Of a stretch of DNA of 64,000 nucleotides, positions 10,364-23,707 are shown in pieces (position 1 is the first letter of the stretch; each line of letters starts with the position of its first letter). The position numbers and the translations under genes are program-made. The notes beneath the pieces are model-generated. The model did no database searches, was not told the origin of the DNA, and saw only the letters and a list, made by a program, of their open reading frames with translations. Source of the DNA: Solen grandis (taxonomy: Eukaryota > Mollusca > Bivalvia > Adapedonta > Solenidae); assembly GCA_021229015.1 (NCBI GenBank), contig CM037777.1:54885089-54949088 (forward strand). The letters run 5' to 3'.

Positions 10364-12931
10364 GTCAATTAAAAACATGGCTTTTCAATGTTCTTACAAG
10401 ATATAATGAATATAATGATAATAAATCAAATGATCATAATTTCAAAAATGAAACAGAAGCTACTACAAAATTACATTATAAAATATTAGGTACTTGTGTC
10501 TGAGAAATGAAAATCAGTATAAAAAATACAGGATGGTCTATTTCCATGGCTATACAGATATGCATCCTGCGTGGAACCTGCAAGGCTTCATACTGATGAT
10601 TTATCCCTGAAGTCTACATTTTAATGGACCCTTCATATCTGCATGGTTTTGGTCCTTCCAAAAAAAAATGATAGCCAATAAAACTTTATGTTCACAGACT
10701 GTGGATTGGGTTTCTTACCCTAGAAATTATAGGAAATAATTTGGTATAGGTTAAGGAAAAGGTCCATGCTATTAGTAATTTTTATCTTCCTAAGATATTT
10801 GGGTAATTTTTATTTTCCTAAAATATTTGGGTAATTTTTATTTTCCGAAAATATTTGGAATCACATCAACCATATACCCGAGGCACATTGTCCACCCTGA
10901 TGTATTTTAGCTACTGTAGAATCATTAATTATCACTGGTGACTAATTTCGTTGACTTCGTGTACGGTTTTATCCAAGTTTATTAATCCCACAAACACTGT
11001 TTATTTAACAGACATCACGCTTCTTTAACATGAATCCACTAATATATGTACCAACAAAATTGTTTTTATTAAGATTCCACGAAACTTAATGTCAATGAAA
11101 ATTAATGATTTAACAGTACATGATTAAGAATCATGAATAAAGTATGCATGTAAAATAAGATTTAAGTGATTATTTTATATTTATAATAAAAAAAGTTCCA
11201 AAGAAAATAAAAGTTATATCTACCAGTGTGTGTCTATAGAAAAATGTGTTTGTCTATAAACTCTTTCAATCAATTCTTTTGTGTTGTTTATACATAAATA
11301 TATGGTAAAAAAGTGTACTACACATGTTTGATATGTATTTACTAAAACTCTCAATTTGAGTTTCAAACCAAACTTTTTATAGAGCAACTCTTTCATTTCT
11401 TATATAAATATTACAAGTGTGTATTCTTAATTATTTTTAATACATGCACACATTTTATACTGCAATGTATAAGACACAAGACATTTGTACAGAGCAAATT
11501 TTCTTAATCTGAAATGTTTAAGTGAGTTACAAAACCTCCCACTACTGATAAAAATTAGCGATACACCAACCATGAATTTAACATACAAAAAGTATTATTT
11601 GTTCAATATAAAAGGACTAGTATGCCTAAGACATATACACATGTACCTTATTGTTATCAAAGACAGACAAAAACCCTTTAGGGATTCAAGTACATGTCAT
11701 GAACACTGGCAACAAAAATGATAAATAAATCAGTCTCAATACAAAAAAATTGTAAAATATGCAAAAACGACATTGAATATGCTTTGCTTTGTTTTATGGC
11801 CAATTATATGTGAAAATACATAGCAACTTAGATAAATGTATACTGGCATATAAATAGGTTCCATTCTTTTTATCAGTATACTAAACATACAGTCCAGGAA
11901 TCCTATTTCTCTCTACTTTTTAACAGATATGTTTTCTTTGAAACTCCTCTGATTTTTAACTACAATTCAATATGTGTTTAGATCGACAGATTCCAAATCA
12001 CTGACAATGTGTTTTAAGCTGCCACATTCCAGAATCCAAGATTGACAATTAACTACACAATAACCTTAGACATCATTTTCTTTATATTAGTTTAAACATA
12101 TACTAAGTATGAAACTAGACAAACTTGCAAAAATATTATTTGCAGTATTTCTAGCTCAGCAATTACAAAAAACAACACTATTAACTATGGCAAGCTAAAT
12201 TGTGTTTGGGGCTGATAGCAGATCTCTTATTAGATTAAATTTCCTTTCTTAATAACAGAAAACTAGTGATATACAAACATGTGAATAAAAATTACAATGA
12301 TTCAAAGCATATACATATATATACCACAAATGTTACAAAAATAAATGATCATTCCGTGTAATGTGTTACAAGACTACAAAAGGCAAAAACATATTTGATA
12401 TAATTTTAATATGAGATTGCTATATAATCAGAAACTTATCTCTCTCTGAAATCTCATGACCCTAAGTATTTTCAAAGGGAGATAACTTTATGCGAAGCCC
12501 AAATGGTTCTTAACAACATCTGATAATTGTAATTTCAAGTGGATTATTGCAAAATATGAATTTATTTTATTTATGTTCTAAAACCCTTCTTTAACTGTAT
12601 AAAATCTGCTTCTGAAATAAACCCTTCATATTTATAATGTAAAATGACCTTTTCCAATTTATTCAATTGAAATGTGAAATATTTAAGTCATTTATAAAAG
12701 TTTACAGGACTTTCTGATCATACTTATGTACATGTACACCAATAATGAAATTCATAAATATTTGATATTCAAATTAAAACCATAAGATAAACATACACTG
12801 CTGTGTACTTAGTAAACACCTACTACATGTATACTGATTTTATATTCAAAGACAGACCAGTACATTGTGCACAGAATTTTTTAAGAGCTATCATAACTTC
12901 ATACAATTATCAATATCTTAACAGTGAATGA

Positions 12932-13257
12932 TTAACCCTTTCCCTCATATAGACTCATTTTAACCCTTTCCCTCATATAGACTCATTTTGACCCTTTCCC
13001 TCATATAGACTCATTTTGACCCTTTCACTCATATAGACTCATTTGACGCACTCAATAGGTACCACTTTAAAGCCTGATCTGCAGAAAACCACAGTTAAAC
13101 CTTACCAAATTTAATTACAAAATCCTCATTTCCAGACCACTGAGGAGCAGTGAACAGCATAAAACCTGATCAGCCTGCGAGTTACTCACAGGCTGATCTG
13201 GTTTTATGCTGTTTGCATAGGTCTTTTCATGGTGACCTCTATGAGGGAAAGGGTTAA
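12932..13257 (+). mobile_element. TTAA MITE with tandemly repeated left end
   Basis: Bordered by TTAA. The left terminal motif 'ccctttccctcatatagact' is present four times in a row (12936-13045) before the normal interior. Same insertion as 29524-29849. Confidence 0.87.
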
Positions 13258-15273
13258 GAAATATATTATTTATCAAGATTTCATTAAAGAACATATGAAA
13301 GTAATTTATAATATCATAATGGACAATTCAAAGGCATATTGTATGCATGTGTGAACAAATGTGACATTGGGTAGAAATATCTTATATACAAAACACAACC
13401 AAAATATTAAGTAAATCTTTTACAATGTTCAAAGTATATTAAATTGAGATTAAATAAATGCTTTATTTCTAAAAAAGTATTTAAAATGAAACAAATTATA
13501 GATTCCCTGATAGTTTATGTAGGGTACTTAATATAATTTACAAAATAAATCAAATGTAATAAAATTAAATACATTATTGCTTATGTAAAAATCTTAATCC
13601 CATTACTGAGACAAAACGGTTGACCTTTTTTTTTAAATGAGTTCAAATAAAAATGTTTGCCATATATACCTACTACAGCTTCTATCCCTGCTATAGTTTG
13701 TTGTTTTGATTTCATGTCATATTGCAACGTCCAGCTACTTACAGATAAAGGAGGACTCTGTGTGCACAGAGGAACCAGGTAAAACCACTGACAATGACTT
13801 CCTCACATGAAAATTCCTCATCTTGAACCCACACAGCATGACAGCAAAATGGCTGATATATGTCTTTATGGTCCCAAATATAAATATGAAAAAAGTTGAC
13901 CATGTATTTTAACTTCATAGTCATGCACTTTTCCAGTGCCTCTATTGACTGTTCACAAACAGTTTCAAAAACAAATCCATGTGTTCTTTTGTGCAACCAA
14001 GTCAACCCTTGACTATCGTTTATCCCAGTGTAGCTATAGGATAACCTGTGAGTTTTTTTTGGACACATCTGTAATCACTGTATATTCTATCTAATTTAAA
14101 GATAAGCCCCGTCAAGTTTTTGCAGTGAAAATTAGGTCAAATATTTACCTACTGTTAAGGAAAAGTTTCACATTCCAACCAGATCAATTGCTTACAAACA
14201 AAACCATAAACAATATCACAACGTTACCGCATGTTCATTTGTGGGGAACTTATTCAACATATATAATGCAGCTCTTTGCTCATAAATCTTATTAAAATGG
14301 GATATAACTAAAAAACAGATGAAAATGTAAATAAATTAAAATATAATTAGGCTTTATGGTATTCACAAAATAAATCAATTTTACTAATATGTTAACATTT
14401 ATGTTATCATTCCTTCATCACTCACTTTTTGTTTCATTTTAACCTATCAAGTTTTGTTAGATATCTAAATTCATTACTTACATGGGTAAATGTCATGAAA
14501 CAATAATGCATACAAATTAATTTCAATATTTTAAACAAAAATATTTTCTTTACTTTAAATCAAAGCATCTTACAAATTTAATATATATTTTTTACGAAAA
14601 AAAGTAGGCCATTCCAATATGATTTTATAGGAATATTAAATAATGATGAAAATTGAAAATGATATCAATGTTACATTAAGGCAAGAAACTTCCTGTGTCA
14701 TTGAGAAGCAGGTCTGAACAATCTCATCTGAAATAATCTGTATAAAAATTAAAAACTAATTATAAAAGTGAAATTTTCATTACAATATTTACAAACATCA
14801 AGAATATTGTAGATGCGCTAACTTTAATATCTCACAAAAAGTATAAAACAAATGAAATACATGCACATACTTATTTTTTTTAAGATCATTCATCTTCTAT
14901 ATTTCAATCTACAGCAATGTCTAATGTAAATTTACCCTTGTATGTGCAAGCATTTAAGTTTTAGAACAATTTTTTTGACGAGCAAACAGTTTTGACTTCA
15001 ACACCACAGTCAAAGCATTTAGACTACATAAACTACATATACGTATGGATAAATAACAACTATATAAATATCTTTATATTTCAAAAAAGAAAAATTTAGT
15101 CACAGATAATAGAAATTCATGAAATGTACGGAGTCCTAACCCTGTCCACTATGCAATCAATATGGTAGAAAAATAACGGAAATGTCAGCAGCGTGGTATG
15201 TTATTCAGCCATATACATGTAGTGGTTTTAAAAAAGTTAACCATAAGCAAATAGTCAGGTATGTAAATACAAT

Positions 15274-15484
15274 TCAATCCTTTCCTTCATATTGACATGT
15301 TTTGATGTAATGGCAAACAGAGAAGACCCTAACTAGACAGCTCCAGGATCAGGGTATCCTTTGTTAACTCATATAATACTGTAGCTCATAACAGTCTGCA
15401 TTGCATCTACCTTTAAAAGTTCAGCAAATTAATATTCATGCATTAATAAGTTTGTACATGAATATTCATGAGGTAAAGTGTTAA
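15274..15484. mobile_element. MITE family B copy (duplication copy A)
   Basis: It starts 'caatcctttccttcatattg', contains 'aatattcatgcattaa' and ends 'gaggtaaagtgttaa' with a terminal TTAA. The same copy is at 31701-31911. Confidence 0.55.
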
Positions 15485-16025
15485 GTCAACAGTGACACAG
15501 TTAATGGTTGTAAGTCAGGGAAGTCAATGTTACACATATGTAACCTTTATTTAGGTGCCAAAAACATAGCATTACATAACAGAACATATAAGACAAACTA
15601 TGAATATGCAAAGTTATGTAATTGTACTTAAAAACCATGCAATAACAAAGTTTTTAGATGACCTACAATCAGTGTGAACTCTTATTCACAGACTACTACT
15701 TTGCCTTACTAGCATTCTTTTTACCATGTAAGTATACACTGTATGACAAGTTAATATTACTGATTAAAGCATAGAAAAAGCAATAATTTACCATCAACAA
15801 TTCCTTCGAGTCATCTTATAGTATAATATTGACTTACCCTGCTGAAACATAGCCAAAACTCTTTGTTGTCTTTACATACAAAACACTTATCTTTATTGGA
15901 CGCTTTTTCATTCAGTAAAAAAAGCAGATTCAACTCTTTGATCTTTTTAAATACTCAGCTCTTTAGTGCTTTACAAATTCAGCTCTTAAATACATTTTAC
16001 AAAATACTGTTTTTATCCCTAAGTT

Positions 16026-16155
16026 ATCAATGTTGCAATGATGTCATATATGTATCAATGATGTCATCAATGTTGCAATGATGTCATATATGTAACAATG
16101 ATGTCATCTATGTTGCAATGATGTCATCTATGTTGCGATGTTGTCATCAATGTTG
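16026..16155. repeat. 20-bp tandem array just 3' of VSP copy A
   Basis: About six units of 'aatgatgtcatnnatgtnnc'. Each contains TGATGTCA, one base from a CRE core. It ends about 35 bp downstream of the VSP stop codon on the minus strand. Same array at 32455-32585. Confidence 0.85.
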
Positions 16156-17368
16156 AACTGATTTAATTAATATTGCCATGGCTATCAGTATCACACTGCT
16201 TCTTTCTGGCTGGAACGAGACATCTGCGTGGCCAGAGCTTGGTTTGGGGGCTTGGCATCCTCGAACACAAGCTCCACTGAGAAGTTTTCCCTAAATACTT
16301 TTTGGGCCTTCTTCTTATGTGGGTTGTCTATTTCATCTCTCGGTAGCAACAGGCTGAAACAGTACACAGAAAACATAGGTCTCTAATGGAATACTTTGCT
16401 AATCTTCACAGGCTTTGATTTTACTTTCAATGGGCAATACCCCAGTTTCACGAAACTTTGATATTGCTGATGTCCTGTGGCAGTAGGGAGGACTGGATCT
16501 GAAGATTGTGCCCAGCTAACCCAAAATTCAATTGAAAAATATCTGTACAAGCTACAAGAACTTCTTTCAAACTGACATAAATCTACACCCATCTCCTCTA
16601 TCTGTTAACACAGGAGAGGTCCAATAAGTGAAGAAGAGTCATGTCCCCTAAATGTGCCTTTATTCGAGGTAAATACCAAGTGATAGTGTTGGGGAAAATT
16701 TGGTCTTAAAGAATGTTGATTATCAGCCTGTCTTTCTGGCTGATTAATGATTTCTAAAACTACTTATTTCATTTACAGATGGTACTGAGAATTATGCTTA
16801 TACAAACTTAATGTAACTATCAAAACATAACGATGAAATATGAATACTTTGTTATTATTTGTACTATTTGCTATTTGGTTGAAGGACATACATTCTTACT
16901 TCTCAGCTATGACAAGTTTTGACCACTGGGCTGCACATGTAACAACAGGTTTACAATGCTCCAATCCTGTTAACTGTAAATCACTTACCTCTTCTCGACA
17001 AAGGCAGTGTGAAACCAGAAGTAGAAAGCACAGTTATCATACACAGAGGGAATGTTGGTCTGGAATAGGAAAAACAAAACACAGTAAATCCAGTATTTAC
17101 CCTTTACCATTACACATCTAATTACAAGAGGAAGGAAGTAGGTATAACAAACATATCATGACAATGAGTTGGTGACAGATTTATTGTACATTACATATCT
17201 TGTTATACCATAGAATTCCAGATCATAAAGTATTGGTCTGATCAGTGTCTCCTTTTCAACTGAAAAGTAGTGAAGAGAAGCAAGTGTTAGAAAAACCTGA
17301 TCATTCTGGAAAAATAAAACAACTGATAGCTTAACACGACATGGTCAACTTCATTGAAAATCTTAACT

Positions 17369-17608
17369 TTAACCCTTTCCTCTTAGAGGAAACCATGAAA
17401 AGACCTATGCGAACAGCATAAAACCAGATCAGCCTGCGAGTAACTCGCAGGCTGATCAGGTTTTATGCTGTTCGCTACTCTCAGTAGTCTGGAAATGAGG
17501 ATTTTGTAATTAAATTTGGTAATGTTTAACTGTGGTTTTCTGCAGATCAGGCTTTATGTGGTACCTACTGGTGCGTCAAAATGAATCTATATGAGGGAAA
17601 GGGTTTAA
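17369..17608 (-). mobile_element. TTAA MITE, inverted, in VSP copy A intron
   Basis: TTAACCCTTTCCTC at the left, 'tatatgagggaaagggttta' at the right. The interior is in reverse order relative to 8200-8440. Same insertion as 33790-34031. Confidence 0.85.
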
Positions 17609-19059
17609 ATACTTCATTTCCTCATCTTCATAACTCTTACGGAAAATTTGAATACCAAGATGAAGAAATGTGTATATATGCTAGTATCTGCTCGACCTAA
17701 TGGAACAAGGTCCTTTTTCAAAAATTGCTGTGATGATTGATTTGGGTTTCTAATGAAAGAAAAATCTGAAGTTGAGAGTTTTGTCAAATGCTGGCCAGAT
17801 TAACAAAATGTTCTTGGAACACATGTATCATACTTCTGAAGCATGACAGAAACAGTGTGATGGACAGACAAAGGGACAGAGAGACAGACAGATGGACAGA
17901 GGACAGAAAAGTGATCCCTATGTGTCACCTCTGCTTAAAGCAGATGACACAATAACTGAGACAAGACAGGACTGTTTTAAAGAGGAATTACTAGCACATG
18001 ATTATTAAGTTCTTTTCTTCACAACAATAAATAAGATTTAATTTAAATGCCATAGATTGCTGATTTTATTACTGAACCTCTGAAGATGGTGAATGATATC
18101 AACTGTCCGATATATATGCCATACATCATTAAGTGTTGTGGGGAAAAAAAACATTTATTGGAGTTTAATGCCTACAAAATGAATACAATTATGGTAATTC
18201 TTCAACTTTTTGCCACTCCATCTGACCTCAGAAGTCACATGACTATTGTAGCTTTTGAGAATTAGTGATTACTACAGATTTGGAAAGGAAGCGGACTTTG
18301 ACATCTTCAGCAATGGCGGGGAAACTCCTGCAGCTTCACCTCATGTAATTCCCCCTTGTTGTGCAGCAGAGTACAGTTTGTGCCCCTGAAGAACTTCACC
18401 TGTACACACATTGGTTCTTGTTCAGATCTCCAGCTTCAGGTCTGTACCGTCCCCTTTACCCACACCTGGTGGAATTGTATGTAAATCATCTAAAGACTGA
18501 TAGATTGTACTGTGGTTAAACATTGTACCTCAAACCCTCTGTGAGCAGAATGGGTCTAAACACTGTGACCAACTGACAGCTTTCTCAATTTTATTAAAGG
18601 TAGAACTTTTTAACTGCAGGGTTTTTTAAACCAAGGATCTTATGCCTATGAACTTGTGTTTAACCCTTACATTCTAGGATAGGCAAGTATATGCAGAGAG
18701 GTGATAAAGACTGCAATGACAACAAGTCCTGGCATCAATTTCTAAAAAAAAAAACTTAAGCATGACTCAGGCCCAAACTCAAACATCAATGCTAGGCTGA
18801 CTGCTCACTAAATATAATCCACTGTTTGTCTATATTTAAATCTTTGATGAGTTGAAAACTGGCTCATGTGGGAACAAAATGTTGGTCACCTGGGAAATCT
18901 TAGAAAACCTTGTGAAGAATCACATTTTGCTTGATTTCAATCTTACTCAAAAATACAGATAAAAACAAAATAACATCATGAGGCCTTTACCATCTCTGAC
19001 TCAGGTGAGCGATACTGGTCAATCTTGACACTCTTGTTTAGTTCTTATTTCAACCTTAA

Positions 19060-19440
19060 CCACTTTCCAAATGACTGTGTGGTTATAGTCTTAGGAATGG
19101 GAGGTTGTGGGTTCAATCCTTGGCCCAACTACCAAAGACATAACAAGAGTGCCAGTGCTGCCATAATATATGCCGCCACAAAATATAAAGACCAAGAGGG
19201 TCCTTTTAATTATTGCTTTTAACATTTCTGTAAGCATAAACTCATAATGAAGTCTGTGAGACCAATTTATTTAGCTGAAAGATCAGTGTATACGCGAATA
19301 TACTTTTCTCAAAGTGAGGCATTACTAAAGATGATGAAAAGACAGGGGCTGAGATTGTGGCTGCCTGGGTAGTAGGTTCGATCCCTGCAGGGGCAGCTGG
19401 GTGTTTTCTTGAGCAAAACAGTTTATCCACACATTTCCAG
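19060..19440 (+). repeat. Two tRNA-like SINE heads in VSP copy A intron
   Basis: Box B-like motifs 'ggttgtgggttcaatcctt' (about 19107) and 'gtaggttcgatccctgcag' (about 19372) follow box A-like stretches. The bodies are short and unlike family 2. Same sequences near 35510-35880. Not functional tRNAs: no cloverleaf was found. Confidence 0.45.
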
Positions 19441-19510
19441 AGTTGAAAGTCTTACTCTGCTAACCAGCCTAGCTGACTGGAAAGATTAGGTCAGAAACAT
19501 ACAAGGAATG

Positions 19511-20395
19511 GCGTTCACAAGGCTGAAATATCAATCAGCATACGAAACTTAGTTTCAGGGGACAAAAATCTTGCAAAAATGAATGAACCAGAAATATCAC
19601 CACTTAATGCACATCTACCCATTATAGTAATGCCAATGATCAGTTTTAAAAAGATTTCATTCAGAAATGTAGGAGGAGTTGCGTTCACAAGGCTGCAATA
19701 TCAATCAGCTACAGAGACTAAGTTTCAAGGGACAAAAATCTTGTAAAAATCAATGAACCGGAAAATCACCACTAATGCAATCATCTACCAATTATAGTAA
19801 TGCCCTGATCAAGTTTTGAAAACATTCATTCAGAAATGTAGGAGGAGTTGCGTTCACAAGGCTGCAATATCAGTTAGCTACAGAGACTAAGTTTCAAGGG
19901 ACACAAATCTTGTAAAAATCAATGAACCGGAAAATCGGAACTTCATGCCCATCTACCCATTATAGTAATGACATTGACCAAGTTTTGAAAAGATTCATTC
20001 AGAAACAAAGGAGGGGTTGCGTTCACAAGGAATGGCGTTCATAAGGCTGAAATATCAATCAGCTAAAGAGACTAAGTTTCAAGGGACAAAAATCTTGCAA
20101 ATATTAATGAACCGGAATATCACCACTTAATGCACATCTACCCATTATAGTAATGCCACTGATCAAGTTTTAAAAAGATTCGTTCAAAAACGTAGGAGGA
20201 GTTGTGTTCACAAGGCTGCAATATCAATCAGCTACAGAGACTAAGTTTCAAGGGACACAAATCTTGTAAAAATCAATGAACTGGAAAATCAGAACTTCAT
20301 GCACATCTACCCATTATAGTTATGACATGGACCAAGTTTTGAAAAGATTCATTCAGAAACAAAGGAGGGGTTGTATTCACAAGAAATAGCCGTAC
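19511..20395. repeat. ~170-bp tandem array in VSP copy A intron
   Basis: Units start with 'gcgttcacaaggctg' at 19511, 19681, 19850, 20034 and 20204, each containing 'ctaagtttcaagggac' and 'catctacccattatagtaatg'. The array ends with 'gccgtacggacggac'. Counterpart at 35952-36835. Confidence 0.88.
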
Positions 20396-22029
20396 GGACG
20401 GACATGATGGAGAAGATTATGCCATATTGTATATAAAATGAGGCCTTCTGCATCTTGATAAGGTTTTTTTTAGATTTTCAAAGATTTGATCAAGTGACAT
20501 TCTTTTTGACCAAAATGATCCAACTTCTAATTCATCTGACATATCATGGATGTAAATATTCAGACAAAGTTTCATGAAGATTGGACCCAGAATGTGGCCT
20601 CTAGTGTGTTCATATGCCTTTGTCGAGGATGAACAATGCACATCATATGAGACAGATACTAAGGATCGTCCTTAGTACAAATGCTAGGGTGAGCTAAAAA
20701 CTATAGGTAAAATCTTACTTTTATTGCTGTGATCTTTATTGACTTTATAGTTATGAACCTTCTCTTTGGCAACTGTCCCTCATATTTGTTTCTCTGCAAT
20801 ACTGAAGTATTCCACATAACGACTCTGAAAAGTTAGTCAAGCATTGTCTCAGAACTTAGCAAACTATAAATGATGTTTTTGTAGATTGGGCTTTACATCC
20901 CACCATCAGTATTTCAGTCATTTAGTGACTTCATGAAACAGATATAGTGCTGCATGCCACTGAAAGGTAGCATAATACTTCACTCAGTTCACAAACTGAT
21001 ACAGTTGTACTGGGCCAACAAGCCCTGGAGCTACACATTATTTTTCAAGCAAATGAGAAATATCGGTGCAATAACTATGGTATGTCTTGCCCGCAAATTA
21101 AATGACAAACTGCCATCACAGGATGGAAGCTCTAACCACTTAGACTCTATATAATGGTGAAAATATGGAAACTATTAATTTTCAAAATATTGGATTTATT
21201 ATAACAGCAGTAAGGGGATTTACATGACGCAATTTCTACCTCCTTTTCACACAAAAACATTTATCAGCATCCCTCATAAAATTAAAATAGCATCTCCTGG
21301 AATGCTAAAAACTGTAAGTGGAGAATATGTATCGGTTAAAAGGTAGTCAATGGGAATGGTTCCCAACCTGGAGAAAAGGTAGTTAATGGGGATGGTTCCT
21401 GACCTGGAATATATGTATAGTTTACAATGACCTACCTTACAATTCTATATGTGGAGGGAAGAAGAAACTGTTAGAACTCTAAAAAAATAGGGTTTTCATC
21501 TTATTCTCCAGATATTTACCATCCACTGGCTCAATATTCCAATAAACATCAACATTGATTCAAGTGTATCCCCCATTAATAATGTGTAACAAAATGTTCT
21601 ATCCAGTGATTCAAACCTACCTGACTAGGTGTCTCCACCCCTTGGAAGGTTTTCCCCTGGTCCAGATCCGTGCGTCTATCTCCAAAATAGTCCAGGCTGT
21701 CCTGTGGTTGTAACCAGTAATTGACAAAAGTTAGAACAATCTATTTTACAAACAAGTTCTTTTAACTATGCATTATAAATCATACTTTATGGTTCAACTA
21801 GCAACATATGTGGTAATTTGGGTGCCTGGATTGCATTGTGCTTATGCACCTGCTGATCAATGGGTCCTGGGTTTGATTACAAGAACTCTTAGGATGAAAC
21901 TGTTACAGGGTAATTGTGCTTCTACATCAAGAAAATTTGCACAAGAGAATAGAGAAGAAGAAAGTAACAAAAGAAGAAGAAAGAAAATTCTAAAGTAGCA
22001 AAAAGCTATCAATTTTTCCCCTTTTTGGT

Positions 22030-22129
22030 NNNNNNNNNNNNNNNNNNNNNNNNNNNNNNNNNNNNNNNNNNNNNNNNNNNNNNNNNNNNNNNNNNNNNNN
22101 NNNNNNNNNNNNNNNNNNNNNNNNNNNNN
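22030..22129. other. Assembly gap (run of N)
   Basis: A run of about 100 N, a conventional size for a gap of unknown length. Left side ends copy A of the duplication; right side starts inside a MULE transposase. Confidence 0.98.
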
Positions 22130-23011
22130 CTTCCGCCAAACACACTGTGTGTAATGAAAAAAACACCCTTTCACATTCACATTTGGAAACACTCTGCGAG
22201 CTGCCTGCTTGGTTGCTGCCTCAAAGTCTATCAGGAGTGTGTCTGGTCCCAGTTCCATTCCTATTTCCCTGCATTTCTGTTGAAGATGTTGAAAAAGTCT
22301 GCAGTAAATCCTTTCACTTTTTCCAGGCAGAAGGGCAAACACTAACAGATACATGTGTCCATCAATATATCCATGGAGTGTGTAGACCTGGCTGAATATG
22401 TCTGGGCACACATAAAATGTTCCGTCTCCATATATGGTTGGGTTCTGTGCCAGATGCTGGAGATTTGTTCTTGTAGCAAAAATCAGCATCCTGTTGTCAT
22501 TCTCTGCCTCATCAACCAGTAGGAACTGCTCACCAGTGTGCGTTTCAGTCCATTTTCCATCCAAATCTATGTCACTCCTGGACTTTGGTATCCCCGGTCT
22601 CAATGCACCTCTTTCCCTGTATAGAGATGACTTGGTGGAGGGGAAGGTTGGTAATCCTTTGCAGACTTGTTCTGCATCTTCGTCCCATTCTCTGTCTCTC
22701 AGACTGGATATGACTTCTTCATATATTGACGGAATCGGCGTGGTTTCTTCGCGTGCCCTCTTTCGCATGAGTTGATTTATTTCATGGCGCTTCAGTTCCA
22801 TGTGTTCGGCTGCATGATTATGGGTATTGGTCACAGAAACTGGAATGTTGTCAGCTGTTGTGATTTTAGCAGAACAGGTTCGGACATGACAGACCCAGTA
22901 CACCCTTGTTGGTTTTCGGTTTTTGACCTGGTATCTGAATCCATTGTAAACCAGACTATCACCACCACGTTGGTTCTTGACAAACTGCACACTCACTTGT
23001 GCATTTGCCAT
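22130..23011 (-). CDS. FLYWCH-MULE transposase, N-terminal part
   Basis: Starts MANAQVSVQF at 23011 and stays open to the N gap, about 294 residues. Residues about 12-70 form a FLYWCH zinc finger (LVYNGFRYQV, YWVCHVRTCSAKI, HNHAAEH). The MULE DDE domain follows: YGDGTFYVCP (first Asp), HGYIDGHMYLLVFALLPGKS, LLIDFEAA (second Asp) and GCFFHYTQC with the C/D(2)H Cys and His. The C-terminal third is missing because of the gap but is represented at 5471-5794. An apparently young, intact frame. Confidence 0.88.
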
Positions 23012-23700
23012 TTTAGCTTATAATTTCAGACGATGTTACTTAGTGAAATTTTACTATCAAATGAAGACATTTACATCAGAATGTAAATATATTGTATCTG
23101 ATACAGTTCAGTTCATTAATGAGATATCACAGTTTGAAAGTCACAATAAATTGATAACCAAAAATGTTAATTACTTCAAATCAAATTGTTTACCTTAAGT
23201 AGTAAACTGCTAGATCAAAGGACTTGTTTGTATTTCTTAATCCAATCACTTAGCAATATATACAGGATAAATGGACTTTAGTTGGACCAATCAATTAACA
23301 CAATTTAAAGAAAAAAGTAGCAGAGGTGATAATTATCTTAATAAGTTCAAATTATTTTTTATCTTTATCAATTCACATAAGCTTTAAAGCCAGAGATCAA
23401 AGGAATGCATGTTTACACTATAAATTACAATTAATTTAGTAACCCTAATTAATGGACCTTAATAAACACATTTTAGAAAGAAATAATACAATATAACTAA
23501 AACATGAAATTTTACCTCTTAAAATACAAAATCAAAAAAAAAATCAGAAACAAAATCAGATAATACAACTTCAATTCATTTTAATGTGTTGTAGTTTGAA
23601 ATAGATTATAATCCCTTATCAAAACACACCCAGCAAGGTGCTAAAAATCTTGAGTGGGACAGTTGGGAAACAAAATATCAAAAAGTGGGACAGTTGGGCA
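22130..23700 (-). mobile_element. MULE transposon, right end (copy B)
   Basis: It carries the N-terminal half of the transposase and ends in 'gtgggacagttggg' (about 23658-23671 and 23687-23700), inverse of the end at 4949. Directly beyond it lies the second half of a SINE. The left part is lost in the N gap. Confidence 0.78.
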
Positions 23701-23707
23701 TAAACCG

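Larger units (their letters stand above)
7119..16190. other. Downstream flank of VSP copy A: non-coding, repeat-bearing
   Basis: About 9 kb with no supported exon on either strand; the short open frames at 11485 and 13739 recur in copy B without any recognisable domain or splice context. It holds a SINE head fragment (7370-7445, minus), three TTAA MITEs, a 22-bp-TIR element and one family B MITE. The 5' boundary at about 7115-7120 joins MULE sequence to 'ggagccataatgaccctc'. Confidence 0.6.
16191..21701 (-). pseudogene. Second copy (A) of the five 3' VSP exons
   Basis: Exons 21621-21701, 20719-20824, 18276-18465, 16989-17059 and 16191-16353 repeat the gating-loop, C2 and terminal exons of the VSP gene in the same order and orientation. 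The gating-loop and terminal exons match copy B exactly. The C2 core exon has four small indels (for example gcgggg for gcggg, tcatg for tcaatg) and its donor GTAAGT has lost a base; exon 20719-20824 carries +1 base relative to the expected frame. No catalytic or voltage-sensor exon accompanies this copy, so it cannot make an enzyme alone. Indel-only coding differences and the adjacent N gap point to an alternative haplotype or misassembly; a decayed real duplicate is the alternative. Confidence 0.85.
7119..22029. repeat. ~15-kb direct duplication, copy A
   Basis: Collinear with 23951-38462 from 'ggagccataatgaccctc' to 'tttttggt', including MITEs, tandem arrays and five VSP exons. Differences are mostly 1-3 base indels and a few short deletions. 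Ends at a run of N. Confidence 0.93.

Noticed and set aside
11485..11721. Small conserved protein (78 codons), repeated identically at 28332
   Set aside because: Identity is explained by the large duplication; composition is unremarkable and no domain, signal or splice context was found.
19100..19400. Functional tRNA genes
   Set aside because: Only box A/B-like promoter motifs; acceptor and anticodon stems do not form. Best read as SINE heads.
19511..20395. CRISPR array or similar direct-repeat system
   Set aside because: Units are contiguous ~170-bp tandem repeats with no spacers, in an animal intron.
22025..22345. Open frames running through the N gap
   Set aside because: Translation across unknown bases is meaningless; the plus-strand frames there are antisense to the MULE transposase.
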